From assembly GCA_965223255.1 (NCBI GenBank), contig CBDCWA010000004.1, positions 2,852,001 through 2,916,000 of the forward strand: a DNA stretch of 64,000 nucleotides, read 5' to 3'. The notes under the pieces were generated by a model. That model saw nothing but the letters and a program-made list of their open reading frames with translations, did no database searches and was not told where the DNA came from. The translations under genes were made by a program, and so were the position numbers. Source of the DNA: CBDCWA01 sp965223255. Lineage in GTDB: Bacteria; Pseudomonadota; Alphaproteobacteria; Rhizobiales; Hyphomicrobiaceae. Positions 36,805-45,034 of this stretch are shown here, one piece after another; positions within the stretch are counted from its first letter, which is position 1, and each line of letters opens with the position of its first letter.

Positions 36805-37505
36805 ACGACTTTCACCTCCAAGTCGTCGAGCCCGTCAACGTGACCGAGCATAATGTCACCACGTGAAACGGCAGCGACGCCGGCGGGCGTGCCTGACATA
36901 ATGATGTCGCCCGCCGCCAATTCATAATAGTTGGAAAGAACCGCAATCATTTCCGGAATTTTCCAGATCATCTGATTGAGATCGCCTTGCTGGCGCATTT
37001 CGCCATTGACCTTCAACCAGATTGCCCCGTCCGTCATCGGCCCGGTCTCGGTGATCGGATGCAATGCGTTACACGGCGCTGAGGCTTCGAACGATTTGCC
37101 GACTTCCCATGGCCGGCCCATCGTTTTCGCTTCGCCCTGTAAATCGCGCCGGGTCATGTCCAAACCAACTCCAAAACCATAGACATGATCCATGGCCGTA
37201 GCGACAGAAATGTCACGGCCACCGGATTTCAAAGCCACGACAAGTTCGATCTCGTGGTGCACGTCGTCTGTTTTCGGCGGATAGGGAAAGGCTTGGCCCG
37301 GGTGCAGGATATTGTCGGGATTTTTCATGAAGAAAAATGGGGGTTCGCGATCCGGATCGTGGCCCATCTCAATCGCGTGATCGGCGTAATTGCGCCCGAT
37401 GCAATATATGCGCCGCACCGGGAAGACTTTGTCGGACCCTTTGATCGGAATAAACGGGGTTTCAGGTACATCGATGATATAGTCGCGTTCGACCTTCTGC
37501 TGCAT
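36801..37505 (-). CDS. fumarylacetoacetate hydrolase family protein
   Basis: A 234-residue FAH-fold enzyme of the fumarylpyruvate hydrolase/acylpyruvase type. Visible features: IYCIGRNYADHAIEMGHD, PFFFMKNPDNI, the metal-ligand block HHEIELVVALKSGG, GVGLDMTRRDLQ, and ILSNYYELAAGDIIMSGTPAGV-type ending (here TPAGVAAVSRGD). These enzymes cleave acylpyruvates or decarboxylate oxaloacetate using Mg2+. No degradation pathway neighbours are present, so the substrate is open. Confidence 0.9.
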   Translation of the reverse strand: MQQKVERDYIIDVPETPFIPIKGSDKVFPVRRIYCIGRNYADHAIEMGHDPDREPPFFFMKNPDNILHPGQAFPYPPKTDDVHHEIELVVALKSGGRDISVATAMDHVYGFGVGLDMTRRDLQGEAKTMGRPWEVGKSFEASAPCNALHPITETGPMTDGAIWLKVNGEMRQQGDLNQMIWKIPEMIAVLSNYYELAAGDIIMSGTPAGVAAVSRGDIMLGHVDGLDDLEVKVV

Positions 37506-37537
37506 TGTTTGCTCCTTGTTGACTGGCGGGCCGTACT

Positions 37538-37963
37538 TCAGCGGCGACTATAGGGATAACAGCGCGATCGGTTGAGTCTCAGGCCAAAATGCTGGCCTAA
37601 CGTTCGAATGGCTGGACGATAAGTATCATAGGGGTCTGAATTTTCCACCCCAACGATTATCGGCCGGAAGTCTTCCTGGTCTTTGCCCTCTGGCGGCAAC
37701 ATCCCAGTGACATGGGCCTTGCCATCGCCATCGCGTAAGGTGACGAAGATCGGCATACGCCGCTCTATATGCGCCTTACGCCCGATACTCTGCTCGATCA
37801 CATGCAGACTGGACGGCGGCACATAGCTCTGTTTGGCCTCTTCCCAAGCCTGCCGGAAATACTTCTCGACGGCGTGTAGCATGTCGCGACTTTCCAGTGC
37901 TGCTTCCGCCTCTGATTCGATTTGAAACCACGTGTAAGGTGGTGCGTCACAAATAAAATGCAT
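37538..37963 (-). CDS. conserved-looking hypothetical protein
   Basis: A 141-residue soluble protein that I do not recognise. From MHFICDAPPYTWFQIESE it has an acidic helical N-terminal half (EAALESRDMLHAVEKYFR), a middle part with MPIFVTLRDGDGKAHVTGML, and a basic end. I choose the ATG at 37961-37963, which has AGAGG about 9 nt upstream; the frame is open to 38020. It lies between the FAH-family gene and the Mrp fusion, all on the minus strand. Confidence 0.65.
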   Translation of the reverse strand: MHFICDAPPYTWFQIESEAEAALESRDMLHAVEKYFRQAWEEAKQSYVPPSSLHVIEQSIGRKAHIERRMPIFVTLRDGDGKAHVTGMLPPEGKDQEDFRPIIVGVENSDPYDTYRPAIRTLGQHFGLRLNRSRCYPYSRR

Positions 37964-38098
37964 CTCGACAACCTCTTGTGACCTCGTGCGTTTGCGCCGC
38001 TGTGAGCTCCTGGCGGTCAACCAATTAGTCGCCAGGCGAGGCGGCTAAGACTATAGGCTAATAGTAATACAAGTATAGATATCAATCCGCGCGCGCCC

Positions 38099-39604
38099 TC
38101 AATCGCGCGACAAACCCTTTTCCTTGAGCTCACCCAAGTATTGCCCCCAACGCTGCTCTTTTTCGCGTCCCAATTGATCGAGATACTCCCAGGCGAACAA
38201 GCCGGTGTCATGACCATCGTCAAAAACAATGCGCACGGCGTAATTCCCGACGGGCTTCAAAGCTTTGATTTTTACGTGCCGCTTGCCACCGACGGTCACC
38301 CGCTGACTCGGCGAATGGCCCTGCACCTCTGCGGACGGGCTCATGACCCTGAGCATTTCGGCGCTCAACGCATAGGCGCGCCCGTCATTGAAGCGGACAT
38401 TCAGTCCATCATGAGCGCCGCTGATTTCAAGCGCTGGCGGATCAGTTTTGCCGGAGCTGCTTGCGCCAAGGCCCGACCACATTCTCTCAGCGATAGCCCG
38501 ATAAATGCCAGCGTGGTCGCTGTCCGGATTGGTGGCGACGATCGGCTGGCCGCTATCGGAACGGCTACGGATTTCCATATCGAGCGGCACGCCGCCGAGA
38601 AATGCCAGCCCAAGTTTTTCAGCTTCTCGCTCAGCACCGCCGTGCCCAAAGATCTCATGGCGTTCGCCGCAGGCGCTGCACGTGAAGTAGCTCATGTTTT
38701 CGATAATACCCAACACCGGGACATCGACCTTACGAAACATATTGAGGCCTTTGCGGGCGTCAATAAGCGCCAGATCCTGCGGCGTCGATACAATGACGGC
38801 GCCCGACAGCGGGACTTGCTGCGCCATCGACAATTGGACATCCCCGGTTCCAGGCGGCATGTCGATGATCACCACATCGAGATCGCCACCGTCGCCCCAG
38901 GCGACTTCTCGCAGCATTTGATTGAGTGCGGAAACAACCATCGGGCCCCGCCATATGACCGGCGTGGCTTCGTCGACCAAAAAGCCCATGGACATAACCT
39001 TGAGGCCGAACGCCTCCATCGGTTTGAGTTGGGTTCCGCCGATCACTTGCGGACGCCCGGATAAGCCAAGCAGGCGGGGTTGTGATGGGCCATAGATATC
39101 GGCATCGAGAATTCCGGCTTTGAGGCCTATGGCCTGCAACCCGAGGGCCAGATTGACTGCCGTTGTCGATTTTCCAACCCCACCTTTGCCGGATGCAATA
39201 GCGATAAGGTGCTTGACCCCCGCGACCGCACCGCCGCCGCCAGCATTGGGCGCGGCGCTTTGGGCCGGGGCTGCGTTCTGTGCGGCTTTGGCCCGCGCCT
39301 CGGCAACCCGTGCCGATTCGCGCCGTGGTGCGCCGCCGCCTGCCTGCCCCGTAGGTGTTGCCTCGGCCGTCAACACCACACGGGCGGCACTGACGCCCGC
39401 CAGCGTTTGGACCACTTTTTCCGCCGCCTGGCGCAGCGGTTCCAGTTCCTGTGCGCGGCTCGGGTCAACGGTAATGGCAAGCGAAACCTGCCCCTCTTTG
39501 ATCGCCACCTCCGACACCAGTCCAAGGGCAACGATGTTGCTTTCCAGATCAGGCCCTTTGATGCGTTCTAGGGCCTCCAGCACGTCTTTTTGGGTCACTG
39601 ACAT
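38099..39604 (-). CDS. Mrp/NBP35-type Fe-S cluster carrier ATPase fused to a DUF971 domain
   Basis: A 501-residue protein with three parts. Residues 1-80 are a MIP18/DUF59 domain. After an Ala/Gly/Pro-rich linker, about 130-385 is an ApbC/Mrp P-loop ATPase: GKGGVGKST at 139-147, DADIYGPSQPRLLG, IIDMPPGTGD, and the cluster-bridging CSAC at C309/C312. Residues about 392-495 are a DUF971 (GBBH-like N) domain: LNVRFNDGRAYALSAEMLRV, then YAVRIVFDDGHDTGLFAWEY. Mrp proteins carry 4Fe-4S clusters to targets; DUF971 is usually a separate small protein. The start has an AAGAAGAG SD. Confidence 0.9.
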   Translation of the reverse strand: MSVTQKDVLEALERIKGPDLESNIVALGLVSEVAIKEGQVSLAITVDPSRAQELEPLRQAAEKVVQTLAGVSAARVVLTAEATPTGQAGGGAPRRESARVAEARAKAAQNAAPAQSAAPNAGGGGAVAGVKHLIAIASGKGGVGKSTTAVNLALGLQAIGLKAGILDADIYGPSQPRLLGLSGRPQVIGGTQLKPMEAFGLKVMSMGFLVDEATPVIWRGPMVVSALNQMLREVAWGDGGDLDVVIIDMPPGTGDVQLSMAQQVPLSGAVIVSTPQDLALIDARKGLNMFRKVDVPVLGIIENMSYFTCSACGERHEIFGHGGAEREAEKLGLAFLGGVPLDMEIRSRSDSGQPIVATNPDSDHAGIYRAIAERMWSGLGASSSGKTDPPALEISGAHDGLNVRFNDGRAYALSAEMLRVMSPSAEVQGHSPSQRVTVGGKRHVKIKALKPVGNYAVRIVFDDGHDTGLFAWEYLDQLGREKEQRWGQYLGELKEKGLSRD

Positions 39605-39729
39605 GGCATTCTCTTCTTAACCTTGCTCACAATCTTGCAAATAGTTCCCAGCGCTCGTACCACACGTCGAGGTTTGCCGACAGGTATAGGCCTCGTGACC
39701 CAAGCGCAGGAAAAAGGGTTCAATAATCA

Positions 39730-40311
39730 ATGGCGATTGTATCGCGGCTAATCAAGATAATCGATACAATGACGGAGTGGGTTGGCCGGACCACTGCCTG
39801 GCTGCTATTGGTCGCCGTTTTAGTTAGCGCCATAAATGCCATTGTGCGCAAGGTCTTCGGGACCAGTTCCAATGCCTGGCTGGAACTGCAGTGGTATCTA
39901 TATGGTGCTGTGTTCATGCTAGGGGCCGCTTGGGCATTAAAACACAATGCCCATGTTCGCATCGACGTCGTCTCCAGCCGCCTGACGAAGCGCAGCCGCG
40001 ATTGGATCGATTTGTTCGGTCATATGTTCTTGCTGCTTCCGCTCACCATCATCGTGGTTTGGCTAAGCTGGCCTGATTTTGTGCAGACGTTTCTCAGCCA
40101 AGAGATGTCCTATAATGCGGGCGGTCTGGTTTTATGGCCGGCCAAGGCGCTGATCGTTGCCGGCTTCGCGATACTCTTTCTGCAAACCATTGCCGAAATT
40201 CTCCGCCGAGTAATGATTTTGCTTGGCAAGTTGGATGAGCAAGAGATCAGCGCCGATTCGCCGGCTGCCGCAGCGAATAGTCCGGCAGCCAGAGGACAGG
40301 GCGATGATTGA
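39730..40311 (+). CDS. TRAP transporter small membrane subunit (DctQ/TakQ-like)
   Basis: A 193-residue DctQ-type protein with four hydrophobic segments and the family pattern NAIVRKVFGTSSNAWLELQW followed by AAWALKHNAHVRID. It partners with the M subunit in sodium-driven uptake. Its stop overlaps the M start by 8 nt. Together with the TakP-like receptor encoded convergently, it likely forms a 2-oxoacid TRAP transporter. Confidence 0.93.
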   Translation: MAIVSRLIKIIDTMTEWVGRTTAWLLLVAVLVSAINAIVRKVFGTSSNAWLELQWYLYGAVFMLGAAWALKHNAHVRIDVVSSRLTKRSRDWIDLFGHMFLLLPLTIIVVWLSWPDFVQTFLSQEMSYNAGGLVLWPAKALIVAGFAILFLQTIAEILRRVMILLGKLDEQEISADSPAAAANSPAARGQGDD

Positions 40312-41977
40312 ATTTATCGCCCAGAACCTGGCGCCCATCATGTTCATTTCTTTGGTGTTCATGTTGTTGCTCGGCTATCCCGTCGCCTTCACGTTGGCGG
40401 CGCACGGACTAGTATTCTTCGTCATCGGTGTCGAGCTGGCGCATCTTGCACCGAACCAGATCAATTTATCGTGGCCATTGCTGCAGGCGTTACCGAACCG
40501 CATCCTCGACATAATGAGTAACGACACCCTGCTGGCCATCCCGTTTTTTACATTCATGGGGCTCATACTTGAGCGTTCCGGCATGGCGGAAGATTTGCTC
40601 GAGACCATAGGCCAATTGTTCGGGCCGGTTCGCGGCGGCTTGGCTTTTGCAGCAGTGTTGGTTGGTGCACTGCTGGCTGCGACCACAGGCGTCGTTGCCG
40701 CATCGGTCATTGCGATGGGGCTGATATCGCTCCCTGTGATGATGCGCTACGGCTACAGCCGCCCATTGGCGACCGGCTCGATCGCGGCGGCTGGAACGCT
40801 TGCACAGATTATTCCACCCTCCCTGGTTCTGATCGTCATGGCCGATCAGCTCGGCCGGTCGGTTGGTGATATGTATGTCGGCGCACTGCTGCCCGGCTTG
40901 ATCCTGACCGGAATTTATTGCCTTTATGTCGCCGTACTGACGGTCGCCAATCCTGCCGCGGCACCGGCCCTCCCGCCGGAAACACGCACACTTGGTGTTG
41001 CCGGCTGGTCACTTCCAATCATGACGGTTTTCGCGCTTGCAACCGGCGTGGCAGCAACCTATGCCCTGGCGATCTATTTAGAAAAGTCTCCTGCCATTTG
41101 GGGCGCGGCCATTGCCGTTGCGCTATCTTACGCGATCGCACTTGCCAATCGATCTCTTGGGCTCGGATTGTTGTCTCGGCTGACCGAGCAGGTGGTGATC
41201 GTCCTGATCCCGCCACTTGCGCTGATATTTCTGGTCTTAGGGACAATCTTCTTAGGCATCGCAACGCCGACTGAAGGCGGCGCCATGGGGGCAGCCGGCG
41301 CGCTGATAATGGCTGCGGCCAAGCATCGCCTGGACCTGTCTCTGCTGCGTCAATCAATTGAATCGACGGCGCGCCTGACCACCTTCGTCATGTTCATTTT
41401 GATTGGCGCCCGCGTGTTCTCACTGACATTCTATGGCGTCAACGGCCATTTGTGGATTGAACGGCTATTGTTGGATCTCCCAGGCGGTCAGATTGGTTTC
41501 CTGATCTTCGTCAATATCCTGGTCTTCATACTCGGCTGCTTTCTCGACTTCTTCGAGATCGCATTCATAATCATTCCATTACTCGCGCCAGTTGCAGCCA
41601 AGCTCGATATTGATCTGATCTGGTTTGGTGTTCTCTTGAGCCTCAACCTGCAGACGAGCTTTCTAACGCCGCCGTTCGGGTTTGCACTCTTTTACATGCG
41701 CTCCATTGCACCGGCCGCCGCCTATGTCGACAAGATGACGCGTGAGACCATAAAGCCGGTTTTGACAACCGACATTTATAAGGGCGCATTACCGTTCATC
41801 GCGCTGCAAATCGTTATCATCGCCATCGTTATGGCCTGGCCTGGCCTCGTGACCCATTACAAGGATGACACACCTAAGATCGACCCGGCAAAAATCCGCC
41901 TGCAAACACCGGGCCTTGGTAACGACGATTTGGACCTGCCCGGCGAACTCACCGTTCCCCCGCGCAGGCCCAACTAG
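40304..41977 (+). CDS. TRAP transporter large membrane subunit (DctM/TakM-like, long form)
   Basis: A 557-residue DctM-type transporter of the ion-transporter superfamily, with more than 12 hydrophobic segments. It is longer than DctM proper (about 430), as in the TakM-type group. Family blocks: IPFFTFMGLILERSGMAEDL, VLVGALLAATTGVVAASVIA, AAAGTLAQIIPPSLVLIVMA, FLGIATPTEGGAMGAAGALI and FLTPPFGFALFYMRSIAP. The ATG at 40304 is chosen because it overlaps the Q-subunit stop; an earlier frame extension is only Q-gene sequence. Confidence 0.94.
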   Translation: MIEFIAQNLAPIMFISLVFMLLLGYPVAFTLAAHGLVFFVIGVELAHLAPNQINLSWPLLQALPNRILDIMSNDTLLAIPFFTFMGLILERSGMAEDLLETIGQLFGPVRGGLAFAAVLVGALLAATTGVVAASVIAMGLISLPVMMRYGYSRPLATGSIAAAGTLAQIIPPSLVLIVMADQLGRSVGDMYVGALLPGLILTGIYCLYVAVLTVANPAAAPALPPETRTLGVAGWSLPIMTVFALATGVAATYALAIYLEKSPAIWGAAIAVALSYAIALANRSLGLGLLSRLTEQVVIVLIPPLALIFLVLGTIFLGIATPTEGGAMGAAGALIMAAAKHRLDLSLLRQSIESTARLTTFVMFILIGARVFSLTFYGVNGHLWIERLLLDLPGGQIGFLIFVNILVFILGCFLDFFEIAFIIIPLLAPVAAKLDIDLIWFGVLLSLNLQTSFLTPPFGFALFYMRSIAPAAAYVDKMTRETIKPVLTTDIYKGALPFIALQIVIIAIVMAWPGLVTHYKDDTPKIDPAKIRLQTPGLGNDDLDLPGELTVPPRRPN

Positions 41978-41989
41978 TCGCTCCGCTGC

Positions 41990-43105
41990 TCATAGCTTAC
42001 GCTTACGCTCTTGAATCATCATGAATCGGTCATAGCGGTATTCCGAGATTTGCTGCCAGAAATAGGCATCCGCGCGGAAGGCCTTAATCGATTGGTAGAG
42101 TTTCTCAAACGATTTGTTCTTTGAGCTAATGTCGGCATAGACCTCTTCGGCAGCTTGGAAGCAGGCGTCGAGCACCGGTTGCGAGAACTGACGCAACTGT
42201 GTGCCTTTCGACAATAGAATCTTTAGTGCTTCTGGGTTCTGCGCGTCGTAGCGTGCCAGCATCGTCGTATTGGCGAGCGCGGCGGCATTGCGCACGGCCG
42301 CTTGATAGTGCTTAGGCAATTGGTTCCATTTGTCGAGATTGATGAACAGGTGCAGCATTGCACCGCCTTCCCACCAGCCGGGATAGTAGTAGTACTTGGC
42401 AACCTTATAGAAGCCGAGCTTTTGATCGTCATAAGGCCCGACCCATTCGGTCGCATCGATCGTGCCTTTATCGAGCGCCTGATAAATTTGATCGCCGGGA
42501 ATCTGCTGTGGCACGGCACCAAGCTTGGAGATGATCTTGCCGCCGAAGCCACCGATCCGCATTTTAAGACTCTTGTAGTCGGCCGGGGTCTTAATCTCCT
42601 TACGATACCAGCCACCCATTTGCGCGCCGGTATTACCTGCTGGGATCGCATAGATGTTGTAGGCCTTATAGAATTCATTGAGCAGTTCGTTACCGCCACC
42701 AACCTCGGTCCAGGCGTTCTGCATGCGGGCATTTAATCCGAATGGTACCGCTGTCCCGAACGCGAACGTCGGATCCTTTCCCCAATAATAATACGAGGCG
42801 GTATGGGCCATTTCGACAGTGCCTTTGGTGACTTCATCTGCCGCTTTCAACCCACCGACAATTTCGCCAGCCGGGAAAACCTGAACCAGAAACTTTTGAT
42901 CTGTCGCTTCGGCCAACGCTTTGGCGAACACCTCCCCGGCGCCATAGATGGTATCCAGAGACTTCGGGAAGCTTGAGGTCAGTCGCCACTTTAGGACCGG
43001 TGAGGATTGGGCAATGGCTGGAGCGGCAAGCCCGGCGCAGGCGGCCACGCCAGCGCTTGAAACGCCGGCAGTTTTGACGAATGTACGGCGATTCAAAGTT
43101 TTCAT
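41990..43105 (-). CDS. takP: TakP-type 2-oxoacid TRAP transporter receptor
   Basis: A 371-residue periplasmic binding protein with a Tat-type signal peptide (LNRRTFVKTAG, cleavage after AIA in APAIAQ). The mature part follows Rhodobacter TakP closely as I recall it: WRLTSSFPKSLDTIYGAGEV, YYYWGKDPTFAFGTAVPFGL, NTGAQMGGWYRKEI, GTIDATEWVGPYDDQKLGFY and YYYYPGWWEGGAMLH. TakP binds pyruvate and other 2-oxo monocarboxylates. It is on the opposite strand, ending 12 bp from the M subunit, so its expression is separate from QM. Confidence 0.92.
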   Translation of the reverse strand: MKTLNRRTFVKTAGVSSAGVAACAGLAAPAIAQSSPVLKWRLTSSFPKSLDTIYGAGEVFAKALAEATDQKFLVQVFPAGEIVGGLKAADEVTKGTVEMAHTASYYYWGKDPTFAFGTAVPFGLNARMQNAWTEVGGGNELLNEFYKAYNIYAIPAGNTGAQMGGWYRKEIKTPADYKSLKMRIGGFGGKIISKLGAVPQQIPGDQIYQALDKGTIDATEWVGPYDDQKLGFYKVAKYYYYPGWWEGGAMLHLFINLDKWNQLPKHYQAAVRNAAALANTTMLARYDAQNPEALKILLSKGTQLRQFSQPVLDACFQAAEEVYADISSKNKSFEKLYQSIKAFRADAYFWQQISEYRYDRFMMIQERKRKL

Positions 43106-43350
43106 GGTCGGGTATCCTCCTGGACTGAATTAGCGGCTGGCCACAATGTGAACTGGTAATGATTAAGCGCGCCAGGGCCCCTTGTCAGAGCTTCTTTCGG
43201 CAATGTTACTGTGGTCATTTATGGTCCCGCTGGATTATATTCAAACGACGCCTTGGGCCACAATCCTTCTTTTTGGTCCACGCCGTATTCGTACGCGCCA
43301 TGACAGAACAAGTGTGGCGCAAAAGGCAGTCATCAGGAAGGACACGCGCA

Positions 43351-44232
43351 ATGCCCGTGCGCCCACAAGCATTCGAAGTGGCACCCAATCCAGACGACCC
43401 GGCTCTGACGTCAGAGGTGGTCGGCCTGGATCATGAGGGCAACCGCATCACGACCCGCGTGGTAACCGAGCGGCCGCTGACATTGTTCCTGAACGCGCGT
43501 GAGGTTGTCACCATGATGACCATTGGCGATCAACCGGAGCTGCTGGCAGTAGGCTATCTGCTTAACCAAAACATGCTCGATCCGGACGATGAAATCACCG
43601 GCGTCGATTATGACGATGACATTGCGACAGTTGTCGTGCGCACAGCGCGAGAGACTGACTATGAGGAAAAACTAAAGAAAAAGATCCAGACCTCGGGCTG
43701 TGCTCAGGGCACCGTGTTTGGTGATCTGATGGAGGCCTTCGATACCGTCGCGCTCAGTCAAGAGGCGGTTTTGAAGACCTCATGGCTCTATCAGTTGACC
43801 AAGAAGATCAACACCGCACCAAGCCTTTATCTTAAAGCCGGCGCGATCCATGGCTGTGTGCTTTGCCATCAAGATAGCCCGTTGATCTACATGGAGGATG
43901 TCGGCCGCCACAACGCCGTCGACAAGATTGCCGGATACATGCTGCTCAACAACATCTCACCGGAAGATAAGATATTCTACACCACCGGTCGTCTGACCTC
44001 GGAAATGGTCATAAAGACCGTCAAGATGCGGATTCCGATTCTGGTGTCACGGTCCGGCTTCACAGCCTGGGGAGTTGATCTGGCGCGCAAGGCCAATTTG
44101 ACTTTGATCGGCAGAGCGAGAGGGCAGCGGTTTACCGCCCTGGCCGGCGAAGGTCGCATTATTTTTGACGCCGACGTGAAATCGGTCGCCGGCGAGCGCC
44201 CGAAACATCGGCGCAAGGGCGCGCGTGCGTAA
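43351..44232 (+). CDS. fdhD: formate dehydrogenase accessory sulfurtransferase FdhD
   Basis: FdhD passes sulfur to the molybdenum cofactor of formate dehydrogenase. The 293-residue protein has TERPLTLFLNAREVVTMMTI, GYLLNQNM, the loop TSGCAQGT where the essential first cysteine is kept but the second of the usual CxxC is absent, and MEDVGRHNAVDKIAGYMLL. It also has a CxxC (GCVLC) before that block, an alternate arrangement. Start ATG 43351 with GGAAGG upstream; the frame is open to 43159. It is divergent from takP. MoeA, another Moco gene, lies at 50.6 kb. Confidence 0.9.
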   Translation: MPVRPQAFEVAPNPDDPALTSEVVGLDHEGNRITTRVVTERPLTLFLNAREVVTMMTIGDQPELLAVGYLLNQNMLDPDDEITGVDYDDDIATVVVRTARETDYEEKLKKKIQTSGCAQGTVFGDLMEAFDTVALSQEAVLKTSWLYQLTKKINTAPSLYLKAGAIHGCVLCHQDSPLIYMEDVGRHNAVDKIAGYMLLNNISPEDKIFYTTGRLTSEMVIKTVKMRIPILVSRSGFTAWGVDLARKANLTLIGRARGQRFTALAGEGRIIFDADVKSVAGERPKHRRKGARA

Positions 44233-44248
44233 GCCTTGTAAAGCTTGC

Positions 44249-44866
44249 TCAGTGCGAGTTTGAATTGACGGAGCGGGTTTTGCTACCGTGATGCGCCTGA
44301 TCAAGGGTCGCATTGACGCTCACGAGATGCGTGCCATCATCGCGCAGTAGCTTGGTTTGATCGAACGCGATGCGGCTGCAACGCTGCCAAAGATTGTTAA
44401 AGCCGCGAATAGCGCTTTGTGCCGTTTGCGGGCAGTCCTCATAGAAGGCTTCAAAAGCATCACGCCTATTGGGTTCGCGGCGCATGGACTCGCCGTACCA
44501 GACCGCATTTTCTCCCAGAACCAGTTGTTCGTGAACATCGAGAAACCGCGGCTGATCAATGAAACCGGCGCCATCCGCAAATAACGAAATGTCGTGTTCA
44601 TGTGATGAGAGGAGCGATTCTGCTGTCGCACCGACGAAAATGACCCGCACGGAATACTCCGATCGGCAAGCAGTGGCCAATTCAGCCAAGGCGCGTGCAA
44701 CCGGGCTATTGGATGACCGGGTGATCAACAGGATCTGACCTAGTGCACCGTCGTCATCGGTCTCATGGCGTTGAGCCGCAAGGCATTGAGAAATAAAGGA
44801 CTTTATCCTATCCTCTTTATTCTCCAACACAGCCTCGCCATTCGACCCGGACTTATTCTTATGCAT
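44249..44866 (-). CDS. hypothetical protein
   Basis: A 205-residue protein not recognised. It begins with a polar N-terminus, then has an alpha/beta-looking core: GQILLITRSSNSPVARALAE, VRVIFVGATAESLLSS, DISLFADGAGF and DVHEQLVLGENAVWYGES. This pattern loosely recalls phospholipase-D-like or restriction-like folds, but no catalytic motif can be claimed. It faces fdhD tail to tail with a 16-bp gap. Confidence 0.6.
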   Translation of the reverse strand: MHKNKSGSNGEAVLENKEDRIKSFISQCLAAQRHETDDDGALGQILLITRSSNSPVARALAELATACRSEYSVRVIFVGATAESLLSSHEHDISLFADGAGFIDQPRFLDVHEQLVLGENAVWYGESMRREPNRRDAFEAFYEDCPQTAQSAIRGFNNLWQRCSRIAFDQTKLLRDDGTHLVSVNATLDQAHHGSKTRSVNSNSH

Positions 44867-45034
44867 TAGGCGTGATCCTTATCGTTTTATCGCGACGAGG
44901 CGCAGGTTGTTGTGGCGACCATTTGAATCGGATGTGGTTAAAGATTTATTGCCAAGCGTTCGATTTTGTCCGGTTTTGGACATTCGTTTGACGTGTCGGC
45001 GCGTCTGACCCGGGCCAGAACTAGGTGATAGGAT

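Noticed and set aside
38141..39064. 307-residue plus-strand frame opposite the Mrp fusion
   Set aside because: A long antisense shadow produced by codon bias of the Mrp gene; the minus-strand protein has clear motifs throughout.
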